Assembly: GCA_013289585.1 (NCBI GenBank)
Contig: JABCZR010000007.1
Span: 62,001-126,000, forward strand
From: Acidobacteriota bacterium
GTDB lineage: Bacteria > Acidobacteriota > Terriglobia > Acidiferrales > UBA7541
Direction of reading: 5' to 3'
DNA: 64,000 nucleotides
Shown: positions 55,832 through 64,000 of the stretch, piece after piece
How the letters are laid out: every line of letters starts with the position of its first letter
Numbering within the stretch: position 1 is the stretch's first letter
The notes under the pieces: generated by a model
Seen by the model: only the letters and a program-made list of their open reading frames with translations
The model's database searches: none
Told to the model about the DNA's origin: nothing
Translations under genes and position numbers: made by a program

Positions 55832-56931
55832 GCTAGCTGGTCGCAGCTCTGCGCTTAGTCGTGAAGCTACGCACTAAAACAAGCCTCAGCGATGAAACTC
55901 TAAGACGCACTTTGTTGTCCCATCCAGATTCTCTTCCCATGTTCTGCATGTCATCGGGCGGCGGCATCTTCGAGGAGGAAGATTTTCTGTGTTGTTGGTG
56001 AAGGCAAGACATGGGAAGCCCCCAACGGAAGAGGCACGCAAATGCCCACCTGGGAGCGTTCCCCTTCTTCTAGATGATTGAAAGGAATCGGCTTCGAGGC
56101 CAGGCTTTCGGCAACGGGGAGGCCTATGCACCGTACTGGAACGATTCTTCAGGAACGGTTCAATTTGAAACGATTGGCTGGTTCAGGGAGCGACTCGCCA
56201 GGAGTGAATTTTGGAGGCGCGGGTGGGATTCGCACCCGTACCTCGTATTGAAACAGCGTAAGTTATTCACTCTACGTAACGCCACAAACGCTAAAAACGC
56301 TAAAAAGCCCCTACTTGGCTGCACGGCAGCTAGACGGACCGGAGTGTTCTAGGCGTGGTACCGAATCGCTGGAATTTCAAAATGTCTGCGAATACAAAGG
56401 CCCTCAAAGTTAAAAGGTGGATCCCCTTTCTCTTCAAAAACCGGCTGGCGCTCGAACCCGCTCGGCTAGATGCATTGGTTTGTGATGGATATACGCAGTC
56501 TTTCACGAGGTTGCCGGTGACACTTGGCTGTTCGAAGTTCAGCGAGGGGGGAGAATCACTGCGACCAGTAGACAATTGCGAGGCGGGCCTGAAACGCCCC
56601 TATCGGCAATCACTAACCAGTGGGGATTTGAGGCGGACGTTCCGCTACTCCAACAAATTCGGGCTGCTTTCAGTACGCAAGAGCTGACTCCCCTCTCTGT
56701 TTGCGATCTCAACGCAACGGACAAACATACCCTAGGTCATTGCGCAATTTTCCAGGAGCTCGCGTGGTGCCCGATCATCAGATAGCACTTGAGCTCACGG
56801 GGCACGCGTTTCATTATTGACCGGGCCGACAGCTCTTTTCATCGCTCGAAGGAGAAATGTCCTTCATGTTGTTTCTCCTTCGGACGGCCGGTCCACAGGT
56901 GAGTTCGCGTACGAATAGCCCAGCTTATTGA
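55832..56931. other. Gene-poor region at the left edge of the tRNA-Cys island
   Basis: 1.1 kb without a credible gene. It contains the truncated tRNA-Cys 3' end at 56211-56238. Short frames at 56074-56352, 56355-56687 and 56576-56785 show no family features, ribosome sites or support on either strand. It probably holds decayed mobile DNA. Confidence 0.6.
56211..56238 (-). repeat. Truncated tRNA-Cys 3' end, attachment-site candidate
   Basis: The 22 bases at 56211-56232 are identical to 63502-63523, the end of the tRNA-Cys gene (T-arm, acceptor and CCA), in the same orientation; four more bases match after one mismatch. The rest of the tRNA is absent here. Confidence 0.8.
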
Positions 56932-58344
56932 CTATTGTTGCCAGCCACCCCCCAGCGTTCTGTAAAGCTGCACGAGACTCTGGTATTCGGTGCCGCGCGC
57001 GTCCGCCAGGGTGAGCTCGGCGGAAAACAGCGAGCGCTGACCGTCCAAGACTTCGAGATAAGTGGTGGTGCCGCCTTTATAACGCATGTCGGAGAGGCGA
57101 ACAGATTCTTGCAAGTCCTTGACGGTATCCTCCTGGCGAAGCCGGACTTGATGGAATTTCTCGTACCCGATCAACGCATCGGATACGTCGCCGAACGCGC
57201 GCTGAATGGTCTGCCGGTAGGTAATTAGCGCTTGCTGATGCTGGGACTCGGCCAAGTGCAGATTCCCGCGAAGGGCTCCCGCCGTGAAAATGGGTTGGCT
57301 CACTTGGGCGCCATAAGACCAGATACCAAGCTGCGTCGTCAACAGGCTGGTGAAAGCGCTGCTCCGCCCGAAAGCGCCGCCACCCGAGCCGGTCAAAGAG
57401 ATTTGCGGGAAGAACTGGGCCTTGGCGACGCCAATTTCGGCATTCGCCGCAACCAAGTTTTGCTCGGCCTCGCGGATATCGGGCCGGCGCTCGATGAGTG
57501 ACGACGGCAGACCTGGCGGTACTTCGGGAGGCATCGGCTGTTCCACCAGCGGGCGTCCGCGCGTCACGGCCTGCGGGTAGTTGCCCAGGAGAATGCTGAT
57601 AGCATTTTCTTCTTGCGCAATGCGGCGCTCCAGGTCAGGGATGGTAGCATTCGCCGAATCGAGAACTTGTTGAGCCTGCAAAACGTCAAGCTTTGTGGCC
57701 ACGCCGTGCTGGACACGAAGATTGGTGAGCTTGACCGAGTCTTCCTGCGTTTTGACGGTCTGGCGAGTGATCTCGAGTTGAAGATCAAGTTGCAGGAGCG
57801 CGAAATAATCGCTGGCCACGTCGCTTACGAGCGTTAATAAGACTGTCTGTCGCGCATCCTCAGTTGCCAGAAGTTCGGCGCGGGAAGCCTCGGTCGCACG
57901 ACGGAGCTTACCGAAGAAGTCCAACTGGAAGGTAGCGTCGGCCGCTAACGTCAAGAAGTTGAATTTGGTTTGGAAGTTACTCTCTTTTCCGCCCGAGAAA
58001 TTGCCGTTGCCCTGGACTTGCGGGAATTGACTGGACCGCGTCACTGCAAGCTGCGCACGCCCGGCGTTGATGCGTTCGGTTGCAAGTTGTAAATCGTAGT
58101 TTTGCTTCAGAGCGATGCGGATAAGTTCTTGCAATTGCGGGTCCTGGAAGACCTGCCACCAGGGAAGATCGGCATATGACGCTGCTTGAGCCTGGGCTTG
58201 CGGGTTATCGCTCAGATCACGAAAGGAAGTTGGAGTTTGGACGACGGGCCGATGGTAGTTCGGACCGACACTGCATCCCACGATCAGGGTTGAGGCCAGC
58301 ACGCTGGCCGTGAATCCAATCAGTTTTTTCATAGGCTGCCTCAC
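56932..58344 (-). CDS. RND efflux outer membrane lipoprotein, NodT/OprM-like
   Basis: A 470-residue TolC-family outer-membrane channel. GTG 58342-58344 is the start because AGGAG lies 6 bases upstream. A lipoprotein signal (GFTASVLASTLIVGC, lipobox LIVGC) anchors it, followed by SVGPNYHRPVVQTP typical of NodT-type proteins. Two OEP repeats follow, with ITRQTVKTQEDSVKLTNLRVQHG in the middle and LIERRPDIREAEQNLVAANAEIG before the second half. It pairs with the RND permease gene 36 bases upstream and the adaptor before it to form a complete tripartite pump. Confidence 0.93.
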   Translation of the reverse strand: MRQPMKKLIGFTASVLASTLIVGCSVGPNYHRPVVQTPTSFRDLSDNPQAQAQAASYADLPWWQVFQDPQLQELIRIALKQNYDLQLATERINAGRAQLAVTRSSQFPQVQGNGNFSGGKESNFQTKFNFLTLAADATFQLDFFGKLRRATEASRAELLATEDARQTVLLTLVSDVASDYFALLQLDLQLEITRQTVKTQEDSVKLTNLRVQHGVATKLDVLQAQQVLDSANATIPDLERRIAQEENAISILLGNYPQAVTRGRPLVEQPMPPEVPPGLPSSLIERRPDIREAEQNLVAANAEIGVAKAQFFPQISLTGSGGGAFGRSSAFTSLLTTQLGIWSYGAQVSQPIFTAGALRGNLHLAESQHQQALITYRQTIQRAFGDVSDALIGYEKFHQVRLRQEDTVKDLQESVRLSDMRYKGGTTTYLEVLDGQRSLFSAELTLADARGTEYQSLVQLYRTLGGGWQQ

Positions 58345-58380
58345 CGTACTCTCCTGGCGACATGTTTGCGGTGGCTCATC

Positions 58381-61300
58381 TCAGTCCGCCTCCGCTGGGG
58401 CGGGAGCTGCCGGCAACGCTCCGGGAGCGCTCTCTTTGCCGGCACCAGACCATTTCTCCACCAGGTAGAAAATCGCAGGCACAAAAAAGATCCCGATCGC
58501 GCTGGCGGCCAGCATTCCGCCGATAACCGTAGTGCCCATGATTTGACGGGCAACCGACCCGGCACCGGTCGCCGTCCACAGCGGCACGCAACCAAGGATG
58601 AACGCGAATGATGTCATCAAAATAGGCCGCAGGCGAAGTCTCGCTCCTTCGAGAGCAGCATCCGCCAGAGGCTTTCCGTGTTCGTACTGCTCCTTGGCGA
58701 ACTCGACGATCAAAATCGCGTTCTTAGCTGCTAGACCAATAAGCATGACCAGTCCGATTTGTGAGTAGACATCGCTCTCGATCTGGACCATGTAGGGGGG
58801 CAGGAAAACGCCAAGCAGAATGCGGCGCAACCAAAGGATTGCGAAGGCTCCCGCGATTGCCACGGGTGTGCTCAGCAGCACGCTGAACGGCAGCGACCAG
58901 CTTTCATATAGCGCCGCCAGAATAAGGAAAACGAATAGCAGCGAAAGTCCGAAGATCACCGAAGCGGGTACTCCCTCCCGCGCTTTCTGCTCCTGAAAGG
59001 ACATGCCCGAGTAGTCGAAGCCCATCTCACGCGGCATCGTCTGTTTGAAAACGTCTTCGAGAGCCGCCGTGGCTTGGTCCGCGCTGTAGCCCGGCGCCGC
59101 GCCCCCGTTAATTTGCGCCGAACGGTACTCGTTGAAACGCATCGTAAACTCCGGCCCCAGCCGGGGCTTTACACTGATCAGCGTGGAGAGCGGAACATCC
59201 TCTCCTTTGTTGTTGCGAACATAAAACCGCCCAACGTTTTCCGCCTTGGCGCGGTCTTCACCTTCCGCCTCGATATAGACCTGCCATTGACGTCCGAACC
59301 GATTGAAATAGTTGATGAAATATCCGCCCATGAACGCCTGAACGGTCCGGTAGACATCGTTGAGGGCGACTCCTTGTTTCAGCACCTTGTCGCGGTCCAC
59401 CTCGACGAACTCTTGTGGCACGTTGGGTAAGAACGTCGTGAACAAACCCGCAATTTCCGGGCGTTTGCGGGCCGCTTCCAGGAAAGTGGCCAAATTCTTC
59501 CCCAGGAACTGGACATCGTTCCCGGCGCGGTCCTCGAGGACGAACGTGAATCCGCCGGAGTTGCCGACACCCGGAATAGCGGGCGGGGAAAAACCGAAGG
59601 CAATCGCCGTAGGCAACTTGCTCAATTCCTGGTTCAGATGCGCCTTGATTGCTTGAAATTGTTCGGCTCGTGTCTTGCGCTCATCCCAGGGCTTGAACGT
59701 GACAAAAAAGAACGCGTTATAGCTGGTACGCACAAAGCTGAGCAAGCTGAAGCCGACGACGCTGGTCGTGTATTGAACCCCCGGCGTATTCATCAGGATT
59801 TTTTCCACATCGGCCGAGACTGCTGTCGTGCGTTCCAGCGAAGCCCCGTTCGGGAGCTGTAGATTGACGAAGGCATAGCCTTGATCTTCGTCTGGAAGGA
59901 AGCTCGAGGGCACTCGCTTGGCAAAAAAACCGGCCGCCACGCCAAAGGCCACGAGCAACACGACCACGACGACGGTCTTTCGGAGCAGTACCGCGCTCCA
60001 ACGGACGTAGCTCTCGGTTGCACGCTCGAACGAGCGGTTAAACCAATCGAAAAACCGCCTCAGCAATCCTCGGCTCTGTGTCCGTGGCCGGAGCAGCAGT
60101 GCGGCAAGCGCGGGACTGAGCGTAAGCGCATTAAACGCGGACAGAAGCACCGAAATCGCGATCGTGGCGGCGAATTGCTGGTAGAGCCGGCCGGTAATGC
60201 CGGGGATGAAGGCCGTCGGCACAAATACGGCGGAGAGAACCAGAGCGATTCCGACGACCGGGCCGGAGAGTTCTTCCATTGCTTTCAGGGCCGCATCCTT
60301 CGGTGTCATGCCTTCCTCGATGTGTCGTTCCACACCCTCGACCACCACAATGGCGTCGTCCACCACAAGGCCGATCGCCAGCACGAGACCAAAGAGAGAA
60401 AGCGTATTGATAGAGAAACCGAACACCGGGAAAAGCACGAAGGTGCCGACTAGCGAGACCGGCACAGCAAGCAGCGGAATCAGCGTGGCGCGCCAGCCCT
60501 GCAAGAAGAGGTAGACCACAAGGATCACCAGCGCGAGCGCGATCAACAGCGTTACGAGAATTTCCTTGATGCCTTCCGTGACCGCCCGCGTCGTATCCAG
60601 CGCTATGACGAAATCCATGTCTTCCGGGAAGCTCTGCTTCATCTGGGCCATTAGCTTCTTGACGCCGGTAGCTGCGTCAACCGCGTTCGAGCCCGGCAAT
60701 TGGTAAGTGGCAATAATGGCGCTCGGTTTCCCATTCAGGCGGCCCGAGACGCTGTAGTCCTGGGAACCCAGCTCGATCCGAGCGACGTCCCGGACCCGGA
60801 CGATCCCGCCGTCGGGGGTCTCGCGAAGGACGATCTGTCCGAACTCCTCCTGCGAGACGAGACGGCCTTGCGCGAGAACCGAATAAGTAAATTCCTGGCC
60901 CGCGGGTGCTGGTTCGCCGCCCGCCTTCCCGGCTGGGTTGACCGTGTTTTGCGCTTGAATGGCGCTGACGATTTCGGGAACGGTGATGCCTAGCTTTGCC
61001 AATTGATCGGGTTTTACCCACAGCCGCATTGCGTATTGGCCTGCCCCGAATATCTGGACATTGCCAATGCCCGACGACCGCGTGATCGGGTCCCGGAGGT
61101 TGATGTAAGCGTAGTTCGCTAGAAAACTGGCATCGTAGGTTCCGTGGGGCGAGTAGAGACTGACCAACATGAGCGGGGAAGTGACAGACTTTTGGACGGT
61201 GACCCCGTAATTGATAACATCCGCGGGAAGCTGGGATGCGGCTTGCGTCTCGCGGGCCTGGGTGAGAATCAAATCCGTGTTCGGATCGGTTTTCACGTCG

Positions 61301-61584
61301 AAGTTCACGATCAGGGTGGTGTTCGAGTTGCCGGTGGCATTCAGCGAATACATATAATTCATGTTGTCCACGCCGGTCATCTGCTGTTCGATTGGCGTCG
61401 CCACTGCCTGCTCAAGCGTCTGCGCGTCCGCGCCGACATAGGTGGCCTGGACCTGAATCTCCGGCGGGGCAATGTTAGGGAATTGTGCAATGGGCAAATT
61501 CAGAATGGTGATCGCACCGACGAGAACCATCACGATCGAGATCACCATGGCAACGATGGGACGGTTGATAAAGAATTTTGACAT
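58381..61584 (-). CDS. RND efflux pump permease, HAE1/AcrB family
   Basis: About 1067 residues. ATG 61582-61584 has GGAGGT 6 bases upstream and starts with the family's [19 protein letters not shown]. Twelve membrane segments are expected; the proton-relay Asp-Asp of helix 4 is intact in [20 protein letters not shown], and [19 protein letters not shown] and SALNALTLSP-like segments follow. Large periplasmic loops carry typical porter motifs ([19 protein letters not shown]). The C-terminal Ala/Pro-rich tail is unusual but common. It belongs to the HAE1 drug-efflux group; the substrates cannot be told from sequence. It overlaps no gene and follows the adaptor after 4 bases. Confidence 0.95.
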   Translation of the reverse strand: MSKFFINRPIVAMVISIVMVLVGAITILNLPIAQFPNIAPPEIQVQATYVGADAQTLEQAVATPIEQQMTGVDNMNYMYSLNATGNSNTTLIVNFDVKTDPNTDLILTQARETQAASQLPADVINYGVTVQKSVTSPLMLVSLYSPHGTYDASFLANYAYINLRDPITRSSGIGNVQIFGAGQYAMRLWVKPDQLAKLGITVPEIVSAIQAQNTVNPAGKAGGEPAPAGQEFTYSVLAQGRLVSQEEFGQIVLRETPDGGIVRVRDVARIELGSQDYSVSGRLNGKPSAIIATYQLPGSNAVDAATGVKKLMAQMKQSFPEDMDFVIALDTTRAVTEGIKEILVTLLIALALVILVVYLFLQGWRATLIPLLAVPVSLVGTFVLFPVFGFSINTLSLFGLVLAIGLVVDDAIVVVEGVERHIEEGMTPKDAALKAMEELSGPVVGIALVLSAVFVPTAFIPGITGRLYQQFAATIAISVLLSAFNALTLSPALAALLLRPRTQSRGLLRRFFDWFNRSFERATESYVRWSAVLLRKTVVVVVLLVAFGVAAGFFAKRVPSSFLPDEDQGYAFVNLQLPNGASLERTTAVSADVEKILMNTPGVQYTTSVVGFSLLSFVRTSYNAFFFVTFKPWDERKTRAEQFQAIKAHLNQELSKLPTAIAFGFSPPAIPGVGNSGGFTFVLEDRAGNDVQFLGKNLATFLEAARKRPEIAGLFTTFLPNVPQEFVEVDRDKVLKQGVALNDVYRTVQAFMGGYFINYFNRFGRQWQVYIEAEGEDRAKAENVGRFYVRNNKGEDVPLSTLISVKPRLGPEFTMRFNEYRSAQINGGAAPGYSADQATAALEDVFKQTMPREMGFDYSGMSFQEQKAREGVPASVIFGLSLLFVFLILAALYESWSLPFSVLLSTPVAIAGAFAILWLRRILLGVFLPPYMVQIESDVYSQIGLVMLIGLAAKNAILIVEFAKEQYEHGKPLADAALEGARLRLRPILMTSFAFILGCVPLWTATGAGSVARQIMGTTVIGGMLAASAIGIFFVPAIFYLVEKWSGAGKESAPGALPAAPAPAEAD

Positions 61585-61588
61585 CGGA

Positions 61589-62794
61589 TTACCTCCCCTT
61601 CGTCCCTGCGGCAAACGGCTTGGGGTTCACTTGCATGCCCGGACGCACCTTCTGCACTCCCTCGACGACCACGCGCTCGCCCTGCCTTAGCCCTTCCGCA
61701 ACAATCCACTCCGTGCCCACGCGGTCGCCGACTTTGACCGGACGGATACTGACTTTGTTCTCGCCGTCCACAACTGCCACTTGATAGCCGCCTTGCAACT
61801 CCGACACCGCACGCTGAGGGACCAGCAGCGCATCCTCTTGGACTCGGACGGCCGTGCGAACTTTGCCGTAGCCGCCGGGGCGCAGAATATTTCCAGGATT
61901 CGGAAATAGCCCAGCAATTCGAATCGCGCCCGTGCTCTGATTCACCTGGCGGTCCGCAAAGTAGAATGAGCCCTCAAGTGGATAGGTGGAACCGTCGGCC
62001 AAAATCAACTCGAGACGGAGACTCTTGCCAGCCGCTTGCCGTGTCGTCTCCGTCGGAAACCGTTTGTTCCAATCGAGATACTCTGTTTCGCTTACGGTAA
62101 AATAAACTTTGATTGGGTCGACGGTGGACACGGACGTCACCGGCCCGCTGTTTGGATTAACCAGAGCGCCTACCTGTAGCTGCGCCTGCCCGGCAATGCC
62201 TTCAATGGGCGCGACGAGCCGGGTGAAATCCAGGTTGATTTTGGCCGTTTCGACAGCAGCCTCCGCCGTCCTAATTTGAGCTGCGGCCGTGGCCACCGTG
62301 GCCTTCGCCGCCATGTTGTTCTGCACGGCATTGTCCAGATCCTGCTGGCTGGCAGCTTGCTCTTTTGCGAGGGGGGTGTAGCGGTTGACATCCAGTTCGG
62401 TCCTGCCTTGCACTGCCTGGGCATTGGCTAACACGGCTCTGGCTTGCGCTAACTGTCCTTCGGCTTGGTCCAGCGCCGCCTGAAACGGGCGCGGATCAAT
62501 CTCAAAGAGTAATTGGCCCTTCTTGACGAATGCGCCCTCTTGATATCCCTGCCGCAAAAGATAGCCTGTGACCTGCGCTCTGACGTCCGCGTTTGTGAAT
62601 CCATCGAGAGTGCCGATCCATTCGCCGTAGATGGGAATTTCCTTTTGCTCCACTTGGACGACTTCAACGTCTGGCGGAGGGCCCGACAGTGCTCCCGATG
62701 CCTGCTTCGGCCTCACCGCCCCAATGATCAGGCCAATGACAAGCAAGCAAAACACTCCACCCACCCAAAACTTATATTTCAAGAGCGTGCTCAT
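61589..62794 (-). CDS. RND efflux periplasmic adaptor (membrane fusion protein)
   Basis: A 401-residue membrane fusion protein of the HlyD/AcrA family. A hydrophobic N-terminal segment ([19 protein letters not shown]) anchors it. The lipoyl/barrel-sandwich halves flank a helical hairpin: [23 protein letters not shown] and the matching [22 protein letters not shown]; the beta-barrel continues to the membrane-proximal domain ([17 protein letters not shown]). GGAGG lies 4 bases before ATG 62792-62794. It is first of the pump operon adaptor, permease, outer membrane protein. No regulator (TetR, MarR) lies next to it. Confidence 0.94.
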   Translation of the reverse strand: MSTLLKYKFWVGGVFCLLVIGLIIGAVRPKQASGALSGPPPDVEVVQVEQKEIPIYGEWIGTLDGFTNADVRAQVTGYLLRQGYQEGAFVKKGQLLFEIDPRPFQAALDQAEGQLAQARAVLANAQAVQGRTELDVNRYTPLAKEQAASQQDLDNAVQNNMAAKATVATAAAQIRTAEAAVETAKINLDFTRLVAPIEGIAGQAQLQVGALVNPNSGPVTSVSTVDPIKVYFTVSETEYLDWNKRFPTETTRQAAGKSLRLELILADGSTYPLEGSFYFADRQVNQSTGAIRIAGLFPNPGNILRPGGYGKVRTAVRVQEDALLVPQRAVSELQGGYQVAVVDGENKVSIRPVKVGDRVGTEWIVAEGLRQGERVVVEGVQKVRPGMQVNPKPFAAGTKGR

Positions 62795-63502
62795 GGACCC
62801 TCCAGCAGGGAGACCTTCCTACGGAATCGAGGTTTCCTGTTTCCGCATCACACGGAGTTGAATACGTTGATGCCAGACCTGGCGAGGAGGATACAATAAC
62901 TTTCAAAGATGATGAAAGCGCTCAGGCCGCATGGACGGCTTCTGCAGACAAACGATTTGGCCTTTATTTTTTTTTAAGTAGCAATTCCATTGGTCCATTC
63001 TGCACGCCATCTAGCGTTGCCCCTCACTCCAGGGCAGAAGTCTCATGCGGCGCGGCTTTGGCGTGAAACAGCCTTCCCTTGGCCGCTGCCACGGAGATCC
63101 CAGGCGCTGTGCCGTTCCTCCATTGAGAACTCTTGGAGTTCTCCAATCTCGATCACTCTCCGAAGGGCCGGTCGTAATGCACGGACCGCTCCAGCAACCA
63201 CCCTTTTTTTGTCTCTGGGTTTATCCACGTGCTCTGCAAGTCGCCTTAAGGGCACTTTCGCAATCGAACTCCTACTCGCAGGCGTTCCTTTGGAACGCGT
63301 CTCAATATTTCTTTGTTATAAGAGTATTTACATAACCGAAAGATACTACGCGGACCTGGACGGACTCTCGGCAACGCCAAGTCGAGGCAGATTTGAAGCG
63401 TGCTGGGAGCATGATCCGATTTTGTTACTTCAGGCAAAAGCTACGCGGCGGCTACGTGGGGAAAGCGATGCCGTTAATTGAAACAAAACAAAGGGCAAAT
63501 CT
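62795..63502. other. Right edge of the tRNA-Cys island with integrase remnant
   Basis: About 700 bases upstream of the pump operon. The pump promoter must lie in the left part; T-rich sequence at 62965-62976 is notable. The right part holds the tyrosine-recombinase remnant. No intact gene is seen. Confidence 0.5.
63190..63370 (+). pseudogene. Tyrosine recombinase (integrase) C-terminal remnant
   Basis: The frame spanning 62990-63481 reads RLKGTFAIELLLAGVPLERV then FLCYKSIYITERYYADLDG at 63242-63365. This matches the end of phage-type tyrosine recombinases (HxLRxTFAxELLLAGVPLE and LGHxSIxxTExxYA). The HxxR His and Arg positions are Ser and Lys, and the later GH is CY, so the active site is dead even though the YY is present. 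The preceding part is out of frame or lost. It lies 130 bases from the tRNA-Cys 3' end, where an island integrase is expected. Confidence 0.75.
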
Positions 63503-63579
63503 TGGAGGCGCGGGTGGGATTCGAACCCACGAATGGAGGTTTTGCAGACCTCTCCCTTGGGCCACTTGGGTACCGCGCC
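63503..63579 (-). tRNA. tRNA-Cys (anticodon GCA)
   Basis: A 77-base gene including CCA. Acceptor arms GGCGCGG (63573-63579) and CCGCGCC (complement of 63507-63513) pair; the anticodon loop is CTGCAAA with anticodon GCA at 63543-63545; the T-arm contains GTGGG TTCGAAT CCCAC. It is the likely integration site of the island to its left. Confidence 0.96.
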
Positions 63580-63654
63580 GAATCTCCAAGTATAGCAAAT
63601 CTTCTACAACAATCCGGGCAACTCTACGGAACGCACCACTGCAAATTTTTAAGA

Positions 63655-64000
63655 TTATTTTTTGGGAGCAGGTGCTGGCGCGGAAATCTTTGCTTCGCGC
63701 AGGAAACGCGCGGACTCTTCCGGCGGCGTGGGATTGATGTAGAACCCGGTGCCCCATTCGAATCCCGCCACTTTCGTGAGCTTTGGAATAATTTCGATAT
63801 GCCAGTGGTAGTGATCGTTGATCTCTTCCCCGATCGGGGAGGTGTGGATCATGAAGTTATACGCCGGGCGGTCGAGTACTTCGTCCAGCCGCATCAGCGT
63901 GTCCTTCAGCATTCTTGCCAGGCTTGCGTACATGGAGCTCTGATTGTTTTCGTACGACGAACCGTGCACTTTTGGCAGCAGCCACATTTCGAAGGGGAAC
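63655..64000 (-). CDS. galT: Galactose-1-phosphate uridylyltransferase, C-terminal part cut by window
   Basis: The last 115 or so residues; the frame continues past the window edge (FPFEMWLLPKVHGSSYENN at the edge). Family marks are the FEMWLLPKVH segment, the ligand-type YHWHIEIIPKLTKVAGFEWGTG, and INPTPPEESARFLRE near the end. GalT transfers UMP between UDP-glucose and galactose-1-phosphate in the Leloir pathway. The catalytic HPH motif lies outside the window. A short Ala/Pro/Lys tail (APAPAPKK) ends the protein, common in related bacteria. It lies 75 bases from tRNA-Cys. Confidence 0.9.
   Translation of the reverse strand, partial: FPFEMWLLPKVHGSSYENNQSSMYASLARMLKDTLMRLDEVLDRPAYNFMIHTSPIGEEINDHYHWHIEIIPKLTKVAGFEWGTGFYINPTPPEESARFLREAKISAPAPAPKK

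Noticed and set aside
56355-56785. Short frames in the gene-poor region as possible integrase or toxin genes
   Set aside because: Translations show no catalytic residues, repeats or family signature on either strand, and starts lack ribosome sites.

Overview
The window looks like a chromosomal segment of an Acidobacteriota bacterium. This is an inference from gene content: two Oar-type TonB-dependent receptors with an N-terminal carboxypeptidase-regulatory domain, a protein with the acidobacterial VWFA-related fold, two FG-GAP/ASPIC-UnbV proteins linked to TPR repeats, and a Tat-rich sugar-oxidation locus with DUF1080, GMC oxidoreductases and Gfo/Idh/MocA proteins. The DNA is GC-rich and Gram-negative envelope genes (BamA-like, RND pump, TonB receptors) are present. 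Genus cannot be judged from the sequence alone.

Layout. 1-5 kb: end of a phospholipase C-type phosphoesterase, a BamA/TamA-like outer-membrane assembly protein and a PPK2 polyphosphate kinase. 5-14 kb: secreted GH3 beta-glucosidase, a large TPR/FG-GAP/UnbV protein, an amidase and a TPR protein. 14-18 kb: first Oar-like receptor with a recognisable promoter, a LacI-type operator candidate and a strong terminator. 18-28.5 kb: a sugar-oxidation locus of nine genes in two convergent runs: three xylose-isomerase-like proteins, DUF1080, Gfo/Idh/MocA, and two GMC flavoprotein plus gluconate-2-dehydrogenase-subunit-3 pairs. Nearly all carry Tat signals or would travel with a Tat-tagged partner. This fits a periplasmic 3-keto-glycoside type pathway. 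28.7-35.8 kb: VWFA-related protein, a periplasmic-binding-fold protein without signal peptide, a TPR protein and a second FG-GAP/UnbV protein. 35.9-42.7 kb: second Oar-like receptor diverging from a LacI-family regulator, with a structured regulatory region between them, then a di-haem cytochrome. 43-55.8 kb: signalling (hybrid kinase, response regulators, NarX/NarL-like pair, diguanylate cyclase and a hybrid kinase broken by three frameshifts), with tRNA-Arg(CCG), an MscS channel and small genes between. 56.2-63.5 kb: a probable tRNA-Cys island carrying an RND efflux operon, bounded by a 22-bp repeat of the tRNA 3' end and holding a dead tyrosine-recombinase remnant. The window closes inside galT.

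How the parts fit: receptors import oligosaccharide-like or other ligands, GH3 and the Tat-exported oxidoreductases act on sugars in the periplasm, and a LacI regulator probably controls at least the second receptor. The most interesting items are the Tat-exported sugar-oxidation locus, the receptor/LacI control region, the tRNA-Cys island and the triple-frameshift kinase. Many start codons were moved inward from the longest reading frame because a Shine-Dalgarno sequence or signal peptide supports the inner start.
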